Assembly: GCA_051649245.1 (NCBI GenBank)
Contig: JBOFGS010000019.1
Coordinates: forward strand, 310,001 to 374,000
From: Brevinema_A sp051649245
GTDB lineage: Bacteria; Spirochaetota; Brevinematia; Brevinematales; Brevinemataceae
DNA: 64,000 nt
Reading direction: 5' to 3'
Program-made: the position numbers and the translations under genes
Part shown: positions 7,707 through 15,909 of the stretch, piece by piece
Layout of the letters: every line of letters starts with the position of its first letter
Numbering within the stretch: the stretch's first letter is position 1
The notes under the pieces: model-generated
Told to the model about the DNA's origin: nothing
Database searches by the model: none
The model's input: only the letters and a program-made list of their open reading frames with translations

Positions 7707-8861
7707 ATTTTTAATGTAATTGATACATTTTGGTAATAAATCATCCAGTATTTTTTTATAAGATCTATCTGCAAGATATTTTTTATCATAATTCCAAAAT
7801 TTTTTTCCTATTTTTGTATATTGTTGATAGCTATAGGAAGAATGATCGAAATATTCATCGATACTGGTAATAAGATTCTTCCATGGCATCTTTTTAAGAT
7901 CTTTTAGAGTAAATATGATAAATGATTCATCAAATATATTTGGATCAGTTTTTATCGGTCGGAAGTGTGTCCAAATCAGTCCCATATCAATGGCTATTCG
8001 ATCAATATTAATCGTTTCATAAAGAGCGCTTGGTGATTGATAGTAAATTTCTTTTGATGTTGGTATAAATAGACAAGTATCCCCTACACATCCATTAAAA
8101 ATAAAAGTATTATTAATATGTTTCTTTATGGGAATGACATATTTCTCATGATGTAAGCTAAGATTGAGTCCACCAACATAAAAAGCACATTGGTTATTTG
8201 AAAGAAGACTTCCTAAAAACGATAATAAGAATACATTGTGTGAGCTATTAATAATTGTTTCTAGTAATTTCTGAATTATTTTGTTTTCTAGAATAATTTG
8301 TATCAATTTTTTTATATAGTGATATCTTTTTAAGGTACTGATCCGTGATCCTTGTTTCAGTCCTTTTTTTATGTTCATCAATTTCTTATGAAAATATATT
8401 TGATCTCCATCAATTTTCATGTAGTAAGCATAGCTGATACGTACATATCCGAAATTATAATAATTTGCACCATTATGGATACTCTCTGATTCTCTAAATA
8501 AACTGATATCAAAAGAACTACTTTTGATTTTTTCCGCATAAGTTCCAGGTACAACAAAGGGCTTGTAATGGTATAGTTTAATTTTATCAGGATATTTCTC
8601 TGCAAAATACTGACAAATTTCTTCGGTATCGTCTTCAGAGTCATTATACGTAATAATTAATTCATCAAGAAAATGAATACATGACTCAATACATGCAGAA
8701 AGAGTTAATCCTTCATTTTTTGCCCTAAGATGCCCTGATATCCCAAAAGGTCGCTCTTTATCAAGTTGTTTAAAATCTGCTTCTGTGACGATATAATCGT
8801 TTGGATTGTATTTTCCTTCAGAGCATCTGTCACAGGTGCAAATTTTTTTGTGAGTTGCCAT
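7686..8861 (-). CDS. Glycosyltransferase resembling CgtA-type N-acetylgalactosaminyltransferases
   Basis: The 391-residue product has a GT-A style nucleotide-sugar domain. GHLRAKNEGLTLSACIESC followed by ELIITYNDSEDDTEEI matches the pattern in Campylobacter CgtA (RVKNE, then GYNDCTDGSEEI). Later YYMKIDGDQIYFHKKL resembles the CgtA metal-binding stretch around DVDHIY. This suggests transfer of a sugar to a surface glycan or lipid core, but donor and acceptor are unknown. The extreme N-terminus carries CTCDRC, a possible metal site not expected in the family. No signal peptide is evident. The gene sits between a terminator and an aminotransferase 30 bases upstream of it, with no other glycan genes adjacent. 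The ribosome site is weak. Confidence 0.65.
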   Translation of the reverse strand: MATHKKICTCDRCSEGKYNPNDYIVTEADFKQLDKERPFGISGHLRAKNEGLTLSACIESCIHFLDELIITYNDSEDDTEEICQYFAEKYPDKIKLYHYKPFVVPGTYAEKIKSSSFDISLFRESESIHNGANYYNFGYVRISYAYYMKIDGDQIYFHKKLMNIKKGLKQGSRISTLKRYHYIKKLIQIILENKIIQKLLETIINSSHNVFLLSFLGSLLSNNQCAFYVGGLNLSLHHEKYVIPIKKHINNTFIFNGCVGDTCLFIPTSKEIYYQSPSALYETINIDRIAIDMGLIWTHFRPIKTDPNIFDESFIIFTLKDLKKMPWKNLITSIDEYFDHSSYSYQQYTKIGKKFWNYDKKYLADRSYKKILDDLLPKCINYIKNKKTPSL

Positions 8862-8891
8862 AAAATTCTCATTTATATATGAAATATAGAT

Positions 8892-10079
8892 TTATTTTTC
8901 TAAAATACTACTTATTTTAGTGATTGCTTTTGCAATAATATCTTCATCTTGGGAAAAGCAGAATCTTACAAATCCTTCTTTTCCGATACTTTCTCCACTT
9001 GAAAGCATAACACCTGTTTTTCTAAAAACAATATCTAAGAATTCTTGTGATGTTTGGGGAACTTCTCCTCCAACTTCATTACCAAGATAGTATTGTATGT
9101 TAGAAAATGCAGAAATACCACCTTGAGGTTTCGTGGTACGGAAACCATGTAGTTTGGATAAATGTTCCACAAGGGTGTTTCTTCGATGTTCTGTGATAGG
9201 AACGTGGATTTTAATCCATGGATCAATACTATCCCAAGCAGCATCCAGAGCAAATTGAGCAACACTATGAACTCCACCTGTAGAGGATCCTTGGATCGTA
9301 GCAATCTTAGCAATCAGTTCAGGTTCCGCAATCACCCAACCAATACGCCATCCTGGTATGGCGATGGTTTTTGAAAAAGATCGGACAACTGCAAGATTTT
9401 TAAATGATTTTTTTATTTTTGCCATAGAATGAAAACTGTTTCCATCAAATACTTCTACCATACATACTTCATCAGCAAGAACAAAGATATTCTTTTTTTC
9501 TGCCCAAGTAAGAATTTCAGATAATGTTTTTTGATCCCAAACCACACCTGTTGGGTTGTGAGGATTATTAAGAATAATCATTTTTGTTTTTGGATTGTAT
9601 GCTCTTTCTAATTGTTCAATAGTGGGAGTAAATCCTTCATCCTCGTCAAGATAAACAAATTTAGGCACAGCACCAACAAGTCTGATAATATTTGGATATC
9701 CAGACCAATAGGGTGTTGGAAGAATGACTTCATCATTTGGGTTAAGGAGAGCTTGAAGAATGCACACGATTCCTCCACGACCTCCTGCAGCGGTACATAT
9801 ATTCTCTACATGTACTTCAAACCCATAATGATCTGATGCCCAAAGAGCTAATCTTTCACGTAACTGTGTTATTCCTGATGCTTGTATATATTTGTGATGC
9901 ATTTTATCTTTGAGGGCACGCTCAAAAGATTCTATGAGATGGAAAGGTGGTTCAAAATTAGGTTCAGCAATAGATAAATCAATAATTTCTCTTCCGGCTT
10001 CTAATGCTTCATTTAATAATTTTTTTTGTTGAAGTAGGTAATTGTTTGTCAATTTTTCAGTAAAATAAGAAAAAGTCAT
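8892..10079 (-). CDS. Class I/II PLP-dependent aminotransferase
   Basis: The protein belongs to the aspartate aminotransferase fold group. It shows NNPHNPTG, the cofactor-binding ADEV, SFSKTIAIPGWRIGW with the PLP-binding Lys, and a C-terminal GFVRFCFS containing the substrate carboxylate Arg. Substrate specificity cannot be read from the sequence. The usual aromatic residue after ADE-V/I is replaced (ADEVCMVEV, Cys where Tyr is common). A longer frame begins 18 bases upstream, but GGGGGA lies five bases before the chosen ATG, which gives 395 residues, the usual length. A strong promoter lies upstream. Confidence 0.88.
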   Translation of the reverse strand: MTFSYFTEKLTNNYLLQQKKLLNEALEAGREIIDLSIAEPNFEPPFHLIESFERALKDKMHHKYIQASGITQLRERLALWASDHYGFEVHVENICTAAGGRGGIVCILQALLNPNDEVILPTPYWSGYPNIIRLVGAVPKFVYLDEDEGFTPTIEQLERAYNPKTKMIILNNPHNPTGVVWDQKTLSEILTWAEKKNIFVLADEVCMVEVFDGNSFHSMAKIKKSFKNLAVVRSFSKTIAIPGWRIGWVIAEPELIAKIATIQGSSTGGVHSVAQFALDAAWDSIDPWIKIHVPITEHRRNTLVEHLSKLHGFRTTKPQGGISAFSNIQYYLGNEVGGEVPQTSQEFLDIVFRKTGVMLSSGESIGKEGFVRFCFSQDEDIIAKAITKISSILEK

Positions 10080-10122
10080 GGATTTCCCCCGATGCATTTA
10101 TCATTCTTTAATATTTTATTAG

Positions 10123-10151
10123 ATTATATTGCATTTGGTTATATTGGTCAA
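10123..10151 (-). promoter_or_regulatory. Promoter for the aminotransferase gene
   Basis: On the minus strand TTGACC (10151-10146) and TATAAT (10128-10123) are spaced by 17 bases. Confidence 0.7.
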
Positions 10152-10171
10152 CTTTTAATGATGTGAATTAT

Positions 10172-10200
10172 TTGAATTTCTTATTTAATCATATTATAAT
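10172..10200 (+). promoter_or_regulatory. Promoter for mraY
   Basis: TTGAAT (10172-10177) and TATAAT (10195-10200) are spaced by 17 bases and lie about 40 bases before the GTG start of mraY. Confidence 0.65.
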
Positions 10201-10241
10201 AAAAATATTATTAATATTTTATATGAAGTATGGAGTGAGCA

Positions 10242-11669
10242 GTGTTATTTTATTTATTTTCTGGATATATAAATATTATTCGTTACTTAACATTTAGAGG
10301 GATGGCTGCTGCACTCACATCATTTTTATTTGTCGTCATTTTTGGTCCCTTATTTATTGAAAAGTTACGTAAAATGAGATTTGGACAACAAGTTCGGCAA
10401 GAAGGACCCTCAGCACATTTGGCTAAAACCGGTACACCTACGATGGGTGGTCTCTTTATGTGGTTTGCGATGCTTTTAGGGACATTGATGTGGGCAGAAT
10501 GGAATTCTTTTGTGTTAATCGTTTGTTTGTCAGTGGTTTTGTTTTCAGCTATTGGTTTTGTTGATGATTATGCAAAAATAAAACAAAAAAATACAAAAGG
10601 TCTTTCGCCAAGAGGAAAATTACTTGCTCAATCCGGATCTGCATTGTTGTTATTGGTGTTGATTTATATGATTCCCGAATATCACAAAACATCACAAAAT
10701 ATCCAAATAGAAATTGCCAACAACCAATCCAATACCGTATTAACCAATCAATTAAATTTGTTAAATCCCGAATGGAATTGGCAAATGACGTTTCCGGTAG
10801 GGGATACAAATCAGCGTTATTATGTTGTGGCAAAACATTATCATCCAGATACATCAAAAACAAATACGCTTTCGATATTCCGATTTCCTGCCTTACTGTC
10901 AGGAGAAGATACCCAACAATTTTCTTATTCTTTAATCAGTAATGATCAATATAATATTTGGGGTACTTTCACTCGCAGTGAGATTAATAATGACGGTAAG
11001 CTACTTAGAAAAGAAGAATACCCTTTTTCTGTACGTTACAAAGCAGCATTGTTTAATGCTCAATTTATACCTTCTCATACTGAAGTAATGTGGTACTGGC
11101 CTCTTTTACTTGCTTTTTTATTTTATATTTTTATTATTATTGGTGTTTCAAATGCAACAAATCTGTCAGATGGTTTGGATGGACTCGCGACAGGTATGGG
11201 AATTTCATTTTATCTCCCTTTTGGGGTGTTTGCTTATGTGATTGGTAATGCAGTATTGTCGAGCTATTTATTTTTGCCTTATATCCAAGGTATTGGTGAG
11301 TTATCAATTTGTGTTTCTGCTGCTATCGGAGCTTTTGCAGGATTTTTATGGTACAACGTTCACCCTGCATCTATTTTTATGGGTGATACAGGTTCCTTGC
11401 CTATGGGTTCTACGATTGCAGTGATTGCGATCATGCTTAAACAAGAGTTATTGTTGGTAGTTGCGGGATTTATGTTTGTGTTAGAGACCTTATCTGTGAT
11501 TATTCAAGTATTTTCTTATAAAAATTTTAAGAAACGCATTTTTAAAATGGCTCCTATACACCATCATTTTGAACTTTCAGGTTGGAAAGAAAATCAAGTA
11601 GTTGTTCGTTTTTGGATGATGGGTGCTGTTTGCGCTCTCATCACATTAATTTTTATGAAGGTGCGTTAA
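10242..11669 (+). CDS. mraY: Phospho-N-acetylmuramoyl-pentapeptide transferase with a large inserted loop
   Basis: MraY makes lipid I from UDP-MurNAc-pentapeptide and undecaprenyl phosphate in the inner membrane. The motifs are complete: DDYAKIKQKNTKGLSPRGK with the Asp pair, NATNLSDGLDGLATG, FMGDTGSLPMGS and APIHHHFELSGWKE. The protein is 475 residues, against about 320-370 in the family. The excess is one block of about 135 residues between membrane segments 4 and 5 (roughly residues 147-282, bases 10680-11087), which should lie outside the inner membrane. That loop is polar, Asn/Thr-rich and beta-like. The start is GTG with GGAG six bases upstream. dtd follows after 6 bases. No other murein genes are adjacent. 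Confidence 0.95.
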   Translation: MLFYLFSGYINIIRYLTFRGMAAALTSFLFVVIFGPLFIEKLRKMRFGQQVRQEGPSAHLAKTGTPTMGGLFMWFAMLLGTLMWAEWNSFVLIVCLSVVLFSAIGFVDDYAKIKQKNTKGLSPRGKLLAQSGSALLLLVLIYMIPEYHKTSQNIQIEIANNQSNTVLTNQLNLLNPEWNWQMTFPVGDTNQRYYVVAKHYHPDTSKTNTLSIFRFPALLSGEDTQQFSYSLISNDQYNIWGTFTRSEINNDGKLLRKEEYPFSVRYKAALFNAQFIPSHTEVMWYWPLLLAFLFYIFIIIGVSNATNLSDGLDGLATGMGISFYLPFGVFAYVIGNAVLSSYLFLPYIQGIGELSICVSAAIGAFAGFLWYNVHPASIFMGDTGSLPMGSTIAVIAIMLKQELLLVVAGFMFVLETLSVIIQVFSYKNFKKRIFKMAPIHHHFELSGWKENQVVVRFWMMGAVCALITLIFMKVR

Positions 11670-11675
11670 AAAATT

Positions 11676-12110
11676 ATGAAAGTTGTTGTTCGAAGAGTCT
11701 TATCGGCGTCTGTTGAGGTTGATCAACATATTGTTTCCTCAATTAATCAAGGTTTGCTGTTGTATATAGGATTTGCTAAAGGTGATACCAAAGAAATGTG
11801 TGAATATGCTGTAAAAAAAATCGTAGGATTAAGGATTTTTGAAGGTTCCAATTCTGAAGTTTCCGTTCAAGATATTAAAGGTCATATATTGTCTATTAGT
11901 CAATTTACTTTGTCTGCTGACATTAAAAAAGGATTTCGACCTTCTTATCAACTTGCAATGCCTTCAGAGGAAGCAGTAGCTTTTTATGAGTATACTAACC
12001 AGCTATTAAAGACTGTTTCTGGGCTCGATGTTCAGACAGGTATTTTTGGAGCTGATATGAAAATACACGCGATTGATGACGGTCCTTTTACTATTCTTAT
12101 AGAAATATAA
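11676..12110 (+). CDS. dtd: D-aminoacyl-tRNA deacylase
   Basis: DTD hydrolyses D-amino acids and glycine wrongly attached to tRNA. The 144 residues match the usual length. The N-terminus (MKVVVRRVLSASVEVD) and the catalytic SQFTLSADIKKGFRPSY are clear. The C-terminal GP motif reads DDGPFT where NDGPVT is usual, so the Gly-Pro pair that fits the substrate is kept. It is placed directly behind mraY and ends at a strong bidirectional terminator. Confidence 0.95.
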   Translation: MKVVVRRVLSASVEVDQHIVSSINQGLLLYIGFAKGDTKEMCEYAVKKIVGLRIFEGSNSEVSVQDIKGHILSISQFTLSADIKKGFRPSYQLAMPSEEAVAFYEYTNQLLKTVSGLDVQTGIFGADMKIHAIDDGPFTILIEI

Positions 12111-12114
12111 AAAT

Positions 12115-12147
12115 AAAAAAACCACAACATATGTTGTGGTTTTTTTT
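12115..12147. terminator. Bidirectional terminator after dtd
   Basis: The perfect palindrome ACCACAACATATGTTGTGGT (12121-12140) has an A-run before and a T-run after. It serves dtd and the converging small membrane protein gene. Confidence 0.9.
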
Positions 12148-12149
12148 AT

Positions 12150-12323
12150 TTATTTATTTTTCTCTAATAATTTTGCGAAGCAGTAAATATTACCTGCAAT
12201 AATTAAGCTCCAGCTTCCTATAAGAAATATCCAGCCACCAGTATTCATATCGTATGTTACCGTATTTGTTTGAGCGAATAATGTACATGGCAATATCAGA
12301 AATGCTAAAAATATCTTATTCAT
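12150..12323 (-). CDS. Small membrane protein partner of the NSS symporter
   Basis: The 57-residue product has an N-terminal hydrophobic stretch ending LFAQ, which looks like a signal peptide or first membrane segment, and then a membrane segment (WIFLIGSWSLIIAGNIYCFA) with a basic tail. It overlaps the end of the symporter gene by eight bases. In several bacteria NSS-type amino-acid transporters are paired with a tiny membrane subunit (MetS beside MetP), and position, size and topology fit that role here, although sequence identity cannot be shown. The start was placed at the ATG preceded by GAGG. A TTG 15 bases upstream is possible but overlaps that site. Confidence 0.6.
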   Translation of the reverse strand: MNKIFLAFLILPCTLFAQTNTVTYDMNTGGWIFLIGSWSLIIAGNIYCFAKLLEKNK

Positions 12324-13869
12324 GGATAGGATCCTCAATTTGCATATTTAATCGATCGTCGATTTTTTTTGTTTTCCAAGCGTAAGCAATTAATATATTA
12401 AGTCCTATTGCTAAACCAAATAGGATCATCCTTGTGACAAAAATCATCGTTTTTTTGTCTTCAGGATACGCATCCATACTAAAGCGTGCTGGTCCTTCTG
12501 TGATTAGCCAAGATCCTAAAATTAATAGTAAAGCTCCTGGTGTAATGTATTTTAAGATGATACGATAAAAATCAGGGATACAGATTTTTGCACCACGATG
12601 AAGTTCTATCCATCCTTTTTTACTGTCAATCAAACATGAAAATAGCACGGCTTCAATAGTACCAAAGACTAATAATAAGAAATTGCCTCCCCAGAAATCA
12701 ATCTCATCAAGTCTTGTTAAGCTTGAATCCATTGCTACAAAGATACTTGCTGATGCCGCTATAACAACAATAAAACAAAAACTGATTTTTTTAGGTAATT
12801 GAAGTTCGTCAGAACAAAACGAAATTACTGGCTGAAACATAGAGATCGAAGAAGTAATTCCTGCAAAAAACAGCAATAAAAACCATATGGTGGCAAATAA
12901 TTGATCAAAGGGTATTTGCGAAAGCATTGCAGGCATCGTAATTAAACCAAGTCCAAAAGTGCCACCTTCTGCAACAGTCTCAAGAGCTGATGTTCCTAAA
13001 ATAGCAGCAGCGGCAGGAATAATAATAGATCCGCCAAGAATGACCTCTGCAAACTCATTTGTGGCACTGGCTGCCAATGATGAAAGAACCACATCTTCAT
13101 TTCTTTTTACGTATGATGCATAATTGGCAATAGATGCCATCCCAATACTTAGCGTAAAGAAGATTTGTCCGGCTGCAGCAAGCCATGTTTCTGGTTTGAG
13201 CAAGTCTGAAAAATTAGGGTTCCACATAAAGGCCATCCCTTTTATGGCACCAGGAAGTGTCAATACCCTAATTAAGAGAACAACCCCTAACATTAATAAC
13301 ATAGGCATTAATATTTTTGCAAGTTTTTCAATTCCTCCCACAACACCGAAGGAAAGTACCCCAATATTTAAGCCAACAGTTATAAATAAGAAAAATAACG
13401 CTGCAGGCATTCCTAAAAATTTAACATCAAACGTCAAATATTGTGTAAAAAATTCTGCAGATTTTCCGGCTGCAGCCATATCTGTTAACAAACCTGTGAT
13501 AGAATACCAAGCATATCCTAAAAGGATAGATTCCAAGTATAAATAATAAAAAGAAACAAATAACACTGATAGTACACTGGTTGATGCAATATATTTTGCC
13601 CAAGGTTTTCGGAAAATCACATTGAATCCTCCAATAGGAGATCCGTGACCAAAAATACCACCGTATCTTCCCATATTCCATTCAAGCCACATAATAGGAA
13701 GACCAATGATGACAAAAGAAATAAAATAAGGAATCAAAAAAGCTCCCCCACCATGTTGAGCAACTTGTCCGGGAAAACGGAGAAAATTTCCCAAACCAAC
13801 AGCTGAACCCGCAACTGCAAGTATAACACCAATAGATGACGCCCAAGATTCTCGTTTTGGTTGTTGCAT
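12316..13869 (-). CDS. Sodium-dependent transporter, NSS (SNF) family
   Basis: This is a LeuT-fold Na+-coupled symporter for amino acids or similar compounds. The 517 residues begin with WASSIGVILAVAGSAVGLGN and FLRFPGQVAQHGGGAFLIPY, the unwound first segment that binds Na+ and substrate. About 12 membrane segments follow. The conserved SLGMA-like region in segment 6 reads FFTLSIGMASIANYASYV. The substrate is not evident. A short charged C-terminal tail ends at the overlap with the small membrane gene, which supports joint expression. GGAG precedes the ATG and a consensus promoter lies about 60 bases upstream. Confidence 0.92.
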   Translation of the reverse strand: MQQPKRESWASSIGVILAVAGSAVGLGNFLRFPGQVAQHGGGAFLIPYFISFVIIGLPIMWLEWNMGRYGGIFGHGSPIGGFNVIFRKPWAKYIASTSVLSVLFVSFYYLYLESILLGYAWYSITGLLTDMAAAGKSAEFFTQYLTFDVKFLGMPAALFFLFITVGLNIGVLSFGVVGGIEKLAKILMPMLLMLGVVLLIRVLTLPGAIKGMAFMWNPNFSDLLKPETWLAAAGQIFFTLSIGMASIANYASYVKRNEDVVLSSLAASATNEFAEVILGGSIIIPAAAAILGTSALETVAEGGTFGLGLITMPAMLSQIPFDQLFATIWFLLLFFAGITSSISMFQPVISFCSDELQLPKKISFCFIVVIAASASIFVAMDSSLTRLDEIDFWGGNFLLLVFGTIEAVLFSCLIDSKKGWIELHRGAKICIPDFYRIILKYITPGALLLILGSWLITEGPARFSMDAYPEDKKTMIFVTRMILFGLAIGLNILIAYAWKTKKIDDRLNMQIEDPIHE

Positions 13870-13927
13870 AGTAACAACTCCATAAATATAAATTTGAAAA
13901 GAACAATATATTCTTTAATATCTCCAA

Positions 13928-13956
13928 ATTATAAAATATAAAAAAATCTATGTCAA
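13928..13956 (-). promoter_or_regulatory. Promoter for the NSS symporter
   Basis: On the minus strand TTGACA (13956-13951) and TATAAT (13933-13928) have a 17-base spacer, which is a full consensus match. Confidence 0.8.
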
Positions 13957-13963
13957 TAAAAAC

Positions 13964-13994
13964 GAATGATTTTTCGTATAAAAAATAATCATTC
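13964..13994. repeat. Inverted repeat upstream of the symporter promoter
   Basis: GAATGATT (13964-13971) and AATCATTC (13987-13994) form an inverted repeat just upstream of the symporter -35 box, in the 291-base divergent gap. A second one, TCTTTAGA/TCTAAAGA, lies at 14029-14061. Either could bind a regulator, but there is no direct evidence. No gene is seen in this gap. Confidence 0.35.
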
Positions 13995-14160
13995 TTTTAA
14001 TTTGTTGATTGAAAAATAATCAATAATATCTTTAGAAATTTTATACATAAATATCTAAAGACATATGATAATAATCCGATCTTAATAATAATGAATATAA
14101 TTTATAAAATTGAATAACATCACGTATATTGATAGGACATTATTGTTAAGAGGTATCCAC

Positions 14161-15069
14161 ATGGCACGAATTAAATTCTTAGATGTTCTTGAAGAAACAA
14201 AATCTTCTACTAATCGTTTTGAGCAAGAAAACCCCTCTTCTTCTAAAGAACGCACCTATAAAAGCACTGATCGAGATTTTGGTGGCTTTCAAAGTAGATT
14301 TTCTGCTAGAGAAAGAGTCTTCGATCATTCTGAAATGAGTAATCAATCAATTCCTAATAATCAACAAATCCCTATAAGAGAATCACGACGGTCTGAGGAA
14401 TTTATTCCTGATGTGAGAGAGTCTCGTTTTGCTTTTGATAAGGGGAATGTTGCTTCACATCGAATACCAGATTCTCATGTCAAATCAGCTCATATGAAGC
14501 CTTCTTCTGCATTTGATATGGAAGATAATAAAACATTATGGACCGGTGCTTTATTTGTATTTTTTGGAGGTTTATTGTTCTTATCAGGCTATTGGTTTGG
14601 GAAGAATGTTACAGACCGTGTTAAACAAGAAAATATTAGTCTCTTAAATGAATCTTCTGAAGAATTTAAACGAGAAGAATTAAATACATTAAATGCTATT
14701 GCTGAATTACCAACAGTAACTCCAGCCGTTCCTAAAGTTTTGAAAGTTGTGGAACCGGCTCTTCCCGAGCTACCTAAAAAATCTCCGGCTAAAGTTGTTA
14801 AAAAACAGGTTTCTCAACCAGTAGCTCCTTCAAAAGAATATGTTATTCAAGTTTCTACACATTCATCCATGGATGCTGCCAGACAAATTGAAGATTCTTT
14901 AAGAGCATCCGGATTCTCGGCTTATATTTCTGAAAATATAGTGGGTAATGTCGCTTATTTTCGTGTCAGAATAAGAGGATTTGACAATAGAAGTACTGCT
15001 GAAAAAACATTGACTGATGTTAAATCAACAGGTTTTGGTTCAGAAGGATATGTATTGACGTTAGATTAA
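14161..15069 (+). CDS. SPOR-domain membrane protein
   Basis: The 302-residue product has a long polar cytoplasmic N-terminus rich in Ser, Arg and Glu (about 1-120). One membrane segment (about 128-148, GALFVFFGGLLFLSGYWFGK) is followed by a Pro/Val/Lys-rich linker and a C-terminal SPOR domain (about 225-302, from EYVIQVSTHSSMDAARQIED). SPOR domains bind glycan strands stripped of stem peptides at division sites, so a role in cell division or envelope remodelling is likely. The open frame extends 51 bases upstream, but AAGAGG is well placed before the chosen ATG. It ends at a strong terminator. Confidence 0.85.
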   Translation: MARIKFLDVLEETKSSTNRFEQENPSSSKERTYKSTDRDFGGFQSRFSARERVFDHSEMSNQSIPNNQQIPIRESRRSEEFIPDVRESRFAFDKGNVASHRIPDSHVKSAHMKPSSAFDMEDNKTLWTGALFVFFGGLLFLSGYWFGKNVTDRVKQENISLLNESSEEFKREELNTLNAIAELPTVTPAVPKVLKVVEPALPELPKKSPAKVVKKQVSQPVAPSKEYVIQVSTHSSMDAARQIEDSLRASGFSAYISENIVGNVAYFRVRIRGFDNRSTAEKTLTDVKSTGFGSEGYVLTLD

Positions 15070-15087
15070 TTGTAACAATATTCATAA

Positions 15088-15131
15088 AAGCAATAAAAAA
15101 CACAGAAAAAATTCTGTGTTTTTTATTGCTT
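15088..15131. terminator. Bidirectional terminator with a 20-bp perfect stem
   Basis: Bases 15088-15107 pair with 15112-15131 without mismatch around a four-base loop. The stem contains internal A and T runs that serve both strands. The stop codon of the minus-strand gene begins at the next base. Confidence 0.9.
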
Positions 15132-15779
15132 TTATTCTTTTTGAGGATCAATTGATAAAGACATTGTTGCGATATTAATTTCATTGTTCGAAAATCCAAT
15201 CCCTATGAGTTCTTCTTTTGTTTTTTTCTCATTAAGGTATTGGATTAGTAGTGCATGTTTTTTATGTGTAGGTAAAAGATGTATAGGGGTTTGTTTCTTT
15301 ATTTTTTCGATAGGAATACCTTCAAATAATTCGTTGTTTTTTATTACGATGTCTGTGTTGTTTTTGTTATCTTCTTTTAGTTCTATTTCATTAGGATTTT
15401 TACTTTCCGATAATTTCTTTTTTTTGATTCTCATTTTTTTATTCTCATTTTTATGATCAATAGAATCACTATTTTTTTCTTCTAACTTGTTAAGATTTAA
15501 TGAACTGAGATAAGAGATTTGATTTACTTCCTCTAAGCGTTCTTTTAAGACAATATCTATTTTTTGTGCAAGGCGAATCTTGTGATCTAATTCTTCAAGT
15601 TTTTCATCTAACATCGAAATATTCCGTATTGTAATACGATTAAACTCCACCATGATTGTTTCTGTTTGTTTTTGAAACTCTTTGATTTCATGATCATATG
15701 GTTTTTGTTTTCGTTGTTTGACTAAGAAGTATAAATTTATCAATGAAATAATACTCACTAAAAAAATAATAAAAATCAT
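15132..15779 (-). CDS. Membrane-anchored coiled-coil protein of unknown function
   Basis: The 215-residue product starts with one membrane segment (IFIIFLVSIISLINLYFLV). A charged helical stretch likely to form a coiled coil follows (about 25-90), then a Lys/Asn/Glu-rich low-complexity part. The C-terminal segment (about 160-215) resembles a small helix-turn-helix (YLNEKKTKEELIGIGFSNNE). The layout is like that of small anchored proteins of unknown role in other bacteria. The start was moved 60 bases in from the longest frame because AAAGGAC lies just before this ATG and the membrane segment begins there. Confidence 0.6.
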   Translation of the reverse strand: MIFIIFLVSIISLINLYFLVKQRKQKPYDHEIKEFQKQTETIMVEFNRITIRNISMLDEKLEELDHKIRLAQKIDIVLKERLEEVNQISYLSSLNLNKLEEKNSDSIDHKNENKKMRIKKKKLSESKNPNEIELKEDNKNNTDIVIKNNELFEGIPIEKIKKQTPIHLLPTHKKHALLIQYLNEKKTKEELIGIGFSNNEINIATMSLSIDPQKE

Positions 15780-15872
15780 TATTGTCCTTTTCAAAATATA
15801 TTGTACAATCATCATAAAACATGAAACCATAAATCGCAAATATCATAATTTTCTTTTTTTTTTTCTTTGTGC

Positions 15873-15878
15873 TATACT
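15873..15878 (+). promoter_or_regulatory. Extended -10 element for the barrel protein gene
   Basis: TATACT preceded by TG one base upstream forms an extended -10. No good -35 is seen in the T-rich stretch before it. Confidence 0.4.
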
Positions 15879-15909
15879 TAAAAAGAGATTTTATTTGGGG
15901 TTTATGTTG

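Noticed and set aside
13124..13546. 140-residue plus-strand open frame inside the symporter gene
   Set aside because: It lies wholly antisense to a well-supported transporter and shows no family pattern or ribosome site.
15718..15909. 62-residue N-terminal extension of the barrel protein
   Set aside because: The extension overlaps the divergent gene, would hide the signal peptide, and has no ribosome site; GGGG supports a start at 15904 or 15910.
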